Origin: Paenibacillus prosopidis
GTDB lineage: Bacteria > Bacillota > Bacilli > Paenibacillales > Paenibacillaceae
Reading direction: 5' to 3'
Assembly: GCF_003337375.1 (NCBI RefSeq)
Contig: NZ_QPJD01000008.1
Coordinates: 62,001 to 126,000 of the forward strand
DNA length: 64,000 nucleotides
Position numbers and translations under genes: made by a program. Position 1 is the first letter of the stretch. Each line of letters opens with the position of its first letter. Of the stretch, positions 59,957 to 64,000 are shown in pieces. The notes under the pieces were generated by a model. It saw only the letters and a list, made by a program, of their open reading frames with translations. It did no database searches and was not told the origin of the DNA.

Positions 59957-60025
59957 TTAAACAACTTTATTTTCATTCCGGACACTTATTCGCCTCTTTG
60001 CTAAACATCTTTATTTTCTCTCACC
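59957..60025. repeat. Right-type terminal repeat of module 2
   Basis: TTAAACAACTTTATTTTC (59957-59974) and TAAACATCTTTATTTTC (60002-60018), followed by TCTCACC ending at 60025. It is the inverted counterpart of 38149 and 47704. Confidence 0.85.
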
Positions 60026-60091
60026 TGATAGTTACCGGCTCATGACTTCGGCATTTGCTTTCGTATAAATCGTCACCCTGTGAGAGCCCGT

Positions 60092-61702
60092 TCATTCATT
60101 TTTCGAAAACATCTCATTTCTAAACTTATTCGGGCTGCATCCTACGTTCTTCTTAAAAATCCGGCTAAAATGCTCAGGGTTGGCATAGCCGATCTGCTCG
60201 CTAATTTGCTGAATCGTCAGTTGGCTGTTTTTGAGCAGATCCATAGCCGCTTCGATTCGCAGGCGGGTTAAATAGCCGATAAAGCTTTCTCCTGTTTCTG
60301 ACGAGAATAATCGGCTCAGATAGGTCTCACTGACTTGAATTTGCTCGCTAACCGACTTCAACGTGATGTCCTCGCGGTAAAGCTGCTTCATATATTCTTT
60401 TGCTTTCCTGATTTTAGAGGAGACATGTTCATTTCTATGGCTAATTTCATCAAATATCGATAATAAAATATGTTCAAGATACCTGTTCATTTCATCAAGT
60501 GTTTCATACTTAGTAATATGTTCCATAAAATTAATGTCCTTCTTAAAAATATCCTCGGCAAAAATATCTTTTTGATATAAATGACCCATAATGATATAAA
60601 TAAACTCCAAATACAGGCTATGGGCCATATTGATACTCGCGGGGTTCAGGCTTTTCGTGTATTGGACCATATTTTGAATCTCGGCTTTCAACTGATGCTG
60701 GTCTTGGCTGAATAAAGCTTGGATGATCTCTCTTTCTTTGCCTGTCAGACTTCCATGCGAAGTATTTTCGATCTGGGAGAGATCGTGTTCGTAGATAATT
60801 TTCCCTTTCCCGTATAGGAGTTTTAGTTCGTTAGCAGCCAGGGCCTGCACATACAAAGAAGGGATGTGCAGATAACCATTTTGAGTGCTGCTGACGCCGA
60901 TGGTTACGGATATATTCAGGAACATGAACAGTGCCTGCTTCACGTTGTTAAGGAAGTAGCTTAGCTTCCGATGCACAACGGCCATGCTATTCTCATGATT
61001 AATACTGCTGATTAATGCGTATTTGCCTTTTCCAATCACGATTAACTCGCCCATTTTAAATTCCGAGGTCTTTTGATTGAATACGTTCAATATTGAGAGG
61101 TTGATATTTGTAAGCACGACACTGTCGTATTTGTCTTCCATGACTTTATAATTATCTACCGATATGATGCTAACGTTCAAATTCGCCTTTGTTAGCTGAA
61201 TCTGATAAGCAGCGATTTTATTGTCGATGTCACTTGGGATCAACCCATTCAACAAATTCTCTAGAAATTTTTGCTTTAAATACACATTGTTACTCCGTTG
61301 TTCCTCGTGGTTTTGCTTCGCGGCTGAGATCAGATCGGAAGATTTCTGCATCAGCTTAAGCAACGATTCGAAGTTCAACTCGGATTTCAGAATATAGTCC
61401 TGAATGCCCAGCATGAAGGCCTGTCGAACAAACGGGTAGTCGTTGAAGGCGCTCAAGACAAGAATAGGGATCTGATCGTCCCACTTTCGGATTTGCCGGA
61501 TAACCTCAATCCCGTTCATTTTCGGCATGCTGATATCCGTCAGGATAATGTCGAAGCTCTTTTCGGTTTTGAGCTTGTCCAACGCATCTGCACCGTCATG
61601 TGCCTCGCCTGCCATTTCGAAGCCATATTTCTCCCACGGACCTAATGATTTGATCGTCATTCTGACTAGCGGTTCGTCATCGATGAGTAGGACTCTATGC
61701 AT
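60092..61702 (-). CDS. Response regulator with AraC output, YesN type (second pair)
   Basis: A 536-residue regulator. The receiver has IDDEP at the start, phospho-acceptor Asp56 in IILTDISMPKMNG and Lys in YILKSELNFE. The AraC domain at about 435-536 has ITLKSVSEQIQVSETYLSRL and ISEQIGYANPEHFSRIFKKN. I chose ATG 61702 because AAGGAG lies 8 nt upstream and the receiver begins right there; the longer frame from 61735 has no such site. It overlaps the end of the kinase gene by 8 nt. Confidence 0.92.
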   Translation of the reverse strand: MHRVLLIDDEPLVRMTIKSLGPWEKYGFEMAGEAHDGADALDKLKTEKSFDIILTDISMPKMNGIEVIRQIRKWDDQIPILVLSAFNDYPFVRQAFMLGIQDYILKSELNFESLLKLMQKSSDLISAAKQNHEEQRSNNVYLKQKFLENLLNGLIPSDIDNKIAAYQIQLTKANLNVSIISVDNYKVMEDKYDSVVLTNINLSILNVFNQKTSEFKMGELIVIGKGKYALISSINHENSMAVVHRKLSYFLNNVKQALFMFLNISVTIGVSSTQNGYLHIPSLYVQALAANELKLLYGKGKIIYEHDLSQIENTSHGSLTGKEREIIQALFSQDQHQLKAEIQNMVQYTKSLNPASINMAHSLYLEFIYIIMGHLYQKDIFAEDIFKKDINFMEHITKYETLDEMNRYLEHILLSIFDEISHRNEHVSSKIRKAKEYMKQLYREDITLKSVSEQIQVSETYLSRLFSSETGESFIGYLTRLRIEAAMDLLKNSQLTIQQISEQIGYANPEHFSRIFKKNVGCSPNKFRNEMFSKNE

Positions 61703-63503
61703 ATGCCGCACTCCTTGTAGGTAGGGAATCATCATTAATCAACGGAAGCGTTAGTATAACCGTAGTGCCTTTGCCCTGCTCGCTTTGAATCGTCAGTCCA
61801 TATGCTTCTCCGAAGTTCAACTTGATTCGTTGATGGACATTGTTTACCCCTATTTTGTTAAAACCGTGATTGGAGTTAGTTTCCATTCTATTTTGCACTA
61901 GTCCTGCTGCTTGAATAGGAGTCATACCGATTCCGTTATCAACCACACGGATCTCTAATGATTGGCCCGCTTGCCGAGCAAAGATTCCGATTTCCAGTTT
62001 CTCGAACACATCGACCATGCCATGCAGAATGGAGTTCTCTACAATCGGCTGCAGCAGTAGTTTCAGCATGTAACACTGGCTTATTTCGGGTGGTACGTTG
62101 AAGGTAATATCAAACCGATCCCCGTATCTGAATTTCATGAAATAGGCGTAACTCTGAAGCGTTTCATACTCCCCGGCGATCGTTGTATATACACCGTCCC
62201 GAGACAAGGTATTGATCAGCAGTTTGGATAAGGCTTCTGTCATCATTTTGATATTGTCCACTCCGTGGATATCGGCCATCATCGTGATGGAGTTGAGCGT
62301 ATTGAGCAAAAAATGCGGATTTATCTGATATTGCAACGATTTGATTTCAAGCTGTAATCTCTCCGTTTTCTCAATATCAATGTTTGTGATCAGATTGTTT
62401 ATTTCTCCGACCATCCGGTTAAAGGTCTTGTTCAAAAGGGCCAGTTCATCTTGTCCGTGTACAGGGACGAGGGTGTTCAGGTCACCCTTCTCGACAAGGG
62501 ACATTTGGCGTATAAGCTTTTTAACTGGATTGACAACCGTCTTGGTTATTGAAGTAAAGAATACGGTTACAAACAACAATATGATAAATGCAAACACTCC
62601 GATAATGATAAGCATGACTCGATTAACATCTTGGGTCAGCTCGTTATACGAGATGGTATTGACGACCTTCCAATGGGTTGACGGGACGGTGTAATAAGTC
62701 ATTAATAATTTGTCGTTATCCATATGATAATTCAATGATCCGTAGTCTTTGGAGAAAAGATGCTGTTGCCTCTGAATGTTTGTGATTTTGTCGTCTTTCG
62801 AAGAAACGGGTTCGCCTTCTGGCGTCAGGATATCTATCCTGCCCACTTTGCTTAATTGGATGCCGGAGTATACCTTTTCGAAAGTGTTCTCCTTAAACGT
62901 GATGTAAATCAATTCAACTTCCGAAGGGTTTACGTATGCTGCGTTATTGACGAAAGATGCAATCGCGATGGAATATTCGCCGTTATCTCGGCTTCCGGTA
63001 TACAACGAATTTTTGAGTCTCCCCAGAACGCGGATGCTTTCATTGTTCTCCTTCATATTCGAATACCAGGAGGCGCTTTTCAGCAAAGCGGGTTCGACGG
63101 GGATCGGTGCGTTATAGGTATAGTACTCGTTATCTTTGAAGATAAAAGTGATGCCAGTCAAATCAGTCGTGTAATTAAAAAAAGAGCTGAGCTGGCTGTT
63201 GATTTGACTTGAGAGCATTAATTTCTGGTAATCGTCGGTTGCCGCGCGCCACTTGTTAATGTTTTCGATGATGCCAGGCGAGGCATCCATGGCATTGGTC
63301 TCTGAAATTATGCTGGAATTGGAATATATATAACGAAGCACATTTTCATCGATTTTTTTCGCGATTTGCTCCGTGAGCTGAAGATTTTTGTTCGTATTAG
63401 TACTGATCAACGTATCTACAAAAGTCAAATATAACATTCCTCCGGCTAGGATCAGTGGAGCAGGGATAAAGAGCAGAAAGATGACGATAAACTTCACAAG
63501 CAC
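61695..63503 (-). CDS. Sensor histidine kinase, YesM type (second pair)
   Basis: About 602 residues, with an N-terminal transmembrane segment (VKFIVIFLLFIPAPLILAGG), a large extracellular Cache-like domain (to about 285), a second transmembrane segment (IIGVFAFIILLFVTVFFTSI), HAMP (about 315-365), the phospho-accepting His in YQINPHFLLNTLN and the ATPase motifs (QPIVENSILHGM, VVDNGIGMTP, GVNNVHQRIKL). GTG 63503 is the first standard start codon in frame, but the frame extends about 8 codons upstream (ILKLIKRR) to a position with AGGTGA at a good distance and ATA where a start would be expected. The true start may be there. It is divergent from the secreted-protein gene at 63759, its likely target. 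Confidence 0.9.
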   Translation of the reverse strand: MLVKFIVIFLLFIPAPLILAGGMLYLTFVDTLISTNTNKNLQLTEQIAKKIDENVLRYIYSNSSIISETNAMDASPGIIENINKWRAATDDYQKLMLSSQINSQLSSFFNYTTDLTGITFIFKDNEYYTYNAPIPVEPALLKSASWYSNMKENNESIRVLGRLKNSLYTGSRDNGEYSIAIASFVNNAAYVNPSEVELIYITFKENTFEKVYSGIQLSKVGRIDILTPEGEPVSSKDDKITNIQRQQHLFSKDYGSLNYHMDNDKLLMTYYTVPSTHWKVVNTISYNELTQDVNRVMLIIIGVFAFIILLFVTVFFTSITKTVVNPVKKLIRQMSLVEKGDLNTLVPVHGQDELALLNKTFNRMVGEINNLITNIDIEKTERLQLEIKSLQYQINPHFLLNTLNSITMMADIHGVDNIKMMTEALSKLLINTLSRDGVYTTIAGEYETLQSYAYFMKFRYGDRFDITFNVPPEISQCYMLKLLLQPIVENSILHGMVDVFEKLEIGIFARQAGQSLEIRVVDNGIGMTPIQAAGLVQNRMETNSNHGFNKIGVNNVHQRIKLNFGEAYGLTIQSEQGKGTTVILTLPLINDDSLPTRSAAYA

Positions 63504-63758
63504 TCTGCGTTTAATGAGTTTTAATATAGCTAGTCACCTGCCGCAATCGTAATTAATCCAATTGTTAACATAACCATTTAATATTTTATAAGTCATATGC
63601 TATCACACACATCGCTATTTTACAGCTATGTTTATAAAGAAATGAATAGGGAAAGGTTGGGAGTATAAAAAGATCAAAAAGCAGCAAAATAGATCATTTC
63701 CAAAATGGAAGCGTTATCATAAAATCAATCTATCTTATTGAAAAGGATGGATCAAAAC
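63504..63758. other. Divergent intergenic control region
   Basis: Lies between the YesM-type kinase and the secreted-protein gene. AT-rich, no ORF. Promoters for both directions are expected; I see no convincing pair of hexamers or operator. Confidence 0.5.
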
Positions 63759-64000
63759 ATGAGGTCAAAAAAACTAGTTTCAATTTCCATGATGGTTGTA
63801 TGTTTTTGCTTATTATTTACAAGTTCAATTTTTGCGGCTAGCAATCAGGTTGATATTTTTATACCGGATCCTAATATAGTCGTTGATAGTAACGATGTTG
63901 GAGCAAATTACCCTAGGCTTATTCAACTTAACCATAGCGGTTCAGCGAATGGCACCTTACTAGCCACTTTTGAGCAATCCCCTGGCAACACGGGCAATAA
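63759..64000 (+). CDS. Secreted protein, possibly sialidase/BNR-like (3' partial)
   Basis: The first 80 codons are present; the gene runs off the window. A signal peptide (KKLVSISMMVVCFCLLF ... FAA) is followed by VDIFIPDPNIVVDSNDVGAN, YPRLIQLNHSGSANGTLLAT and FEQSPGNTGN. The pattern YPRL...GTLLATFE is typical of the start of sialidase-type six-bladed propellers, but too little is visible for a firm call. ATG 63759 has AAAAGGATGG at about 63741-63750. The divergent YesM-YesN pair is probably its regulator. Confidence 0.65.
   Translation, partial: MRSKKLVSISMMVVCFCLLFTSSIFAASNQVDIFIPDPNIVVDSNDVGANYPRLIQLNHSGSANGTLLATFEQSPGNTGN

Larger units (their letters stand above)
38149..60025. mobile_element. 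Candidate transposase-less composite element(s) bounded by TG...CA ends
   Basis: Outward-facing ends GGTGAGAG... at 38149 and 47704 and inverted partners ...TCTCACC ending at 47690 and 60025 delimit two abutting modules of about 9.5 and 12.3 kb. Each has sub-terminal repeats of the same core. TG/CA termini with multiple internal transposase sites are typical of IS21-like and related DDE (rve) elements; that assignment is inference. No transposase gene is inside, and no target duplication is visible at the outer ends. Each module carries one complete sugar-uptake cassette plus a glycosidase. Confidence 0.35.
59714..60091. other. Non-coding region with module 2 right end
   Basis: Holds the terminator at 59868-59908 and the terminal repeats at 59957-60025. 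No gene is visible. Confidence 0.6.

Noticed and set aside
38149-60025. Target-site duplication at the outer ends of the 22-kb region
   Set aside because: The flanks TAAATTAT (left) and TGATAGTT (right) do not match, so a single recent transposition of the whole region is not supported.
38149-60025. Intact transposase, integrase or ATPase gene of an insertion sequence
   Set aside because: All long frames inside are sugar transport, regulation, cell-wall or glycosidase genes.

Overview
The window looks like a chromosomal segment of a Paenibacillus-type spore-forming Bacillota. The evidence is strong AGGAGG-like ribosome binding sites, frequent TTG and GTG starts, an S-layer-homology protein, a xyl operon with a Bacillus-type operator, bacilliredoxin, and YesM/YesN and LplA/LplB/YtcP-type sugar systems without a dedicated ATPase gene. 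I saw no rRNA, tRNA, CRISPR array, prophage or intact transposase.

Layout. 0-2.2 kb: a 5'-cut DUF2087/GIY-YIG protein and an MFS exporter. 2.2-10.4 kb: a non-coding stretch, then a coupled pair made of an SLH-domain protein and a 2174-residue secreted multidomain protein. 10.7-15.9 kb: xylR, then xylA-xylB, then a PAS/HTH regulator. 16-25 kb: housekeeping and spore-type genes (flavoprotein, lipase-like hydrolase, PAS histidine kinase, GNAT, RsgA-like GTPase with an elaborate leader, small proteins, bacilliredoxin, nadE, a broken cysC). 25-33 kb: a beta-rich protein, DUF2809, a divergent SGNH esterase/lyase-like pair, a DUF4198-CopC/CopD pair, acpS. 33-38 kb: cytochrome c lipoprotein, an AraC regulator, mutY, eda and an alpha/beta hydrolase.

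38-60 kb holds two sugar-uptake modules, each bracketed by inverted copies of a TGAGAGAAAATAAAGTT-type terminal repeat with 5'-TG...CA-3' polarity. Module 1 has a membrane AraC sensor-regulator, an anchored binding protein, two permeases, a lipoprotein binding protein and a truncated GH29 fucosidase. Module 2 has LysM/amidase and deacetylase genes, YesM-YesN, two permeases, a binding lipoprotein and a GH35-like beta-galactosidase. 60-64 kb: a second YesN-YesM pair, divergent from the start of a secreted protein that may be sialidase-like.

The least explained signal is the leader of the RsgA-like gene (22.2-22.5 kb). It has a consensus sigma-A promoter, a 24-codon ORF with its own Shine-Dalgarno and tandem stops, and three successive terminator-like hairpins, the first of which contains the small ORF's stop codon. 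This has the anatomy of ribosome-controlled transcription attenuation acting on a ribosome-assembly GTPase. All functional statements come from reading motifs by eye; no database search was run.
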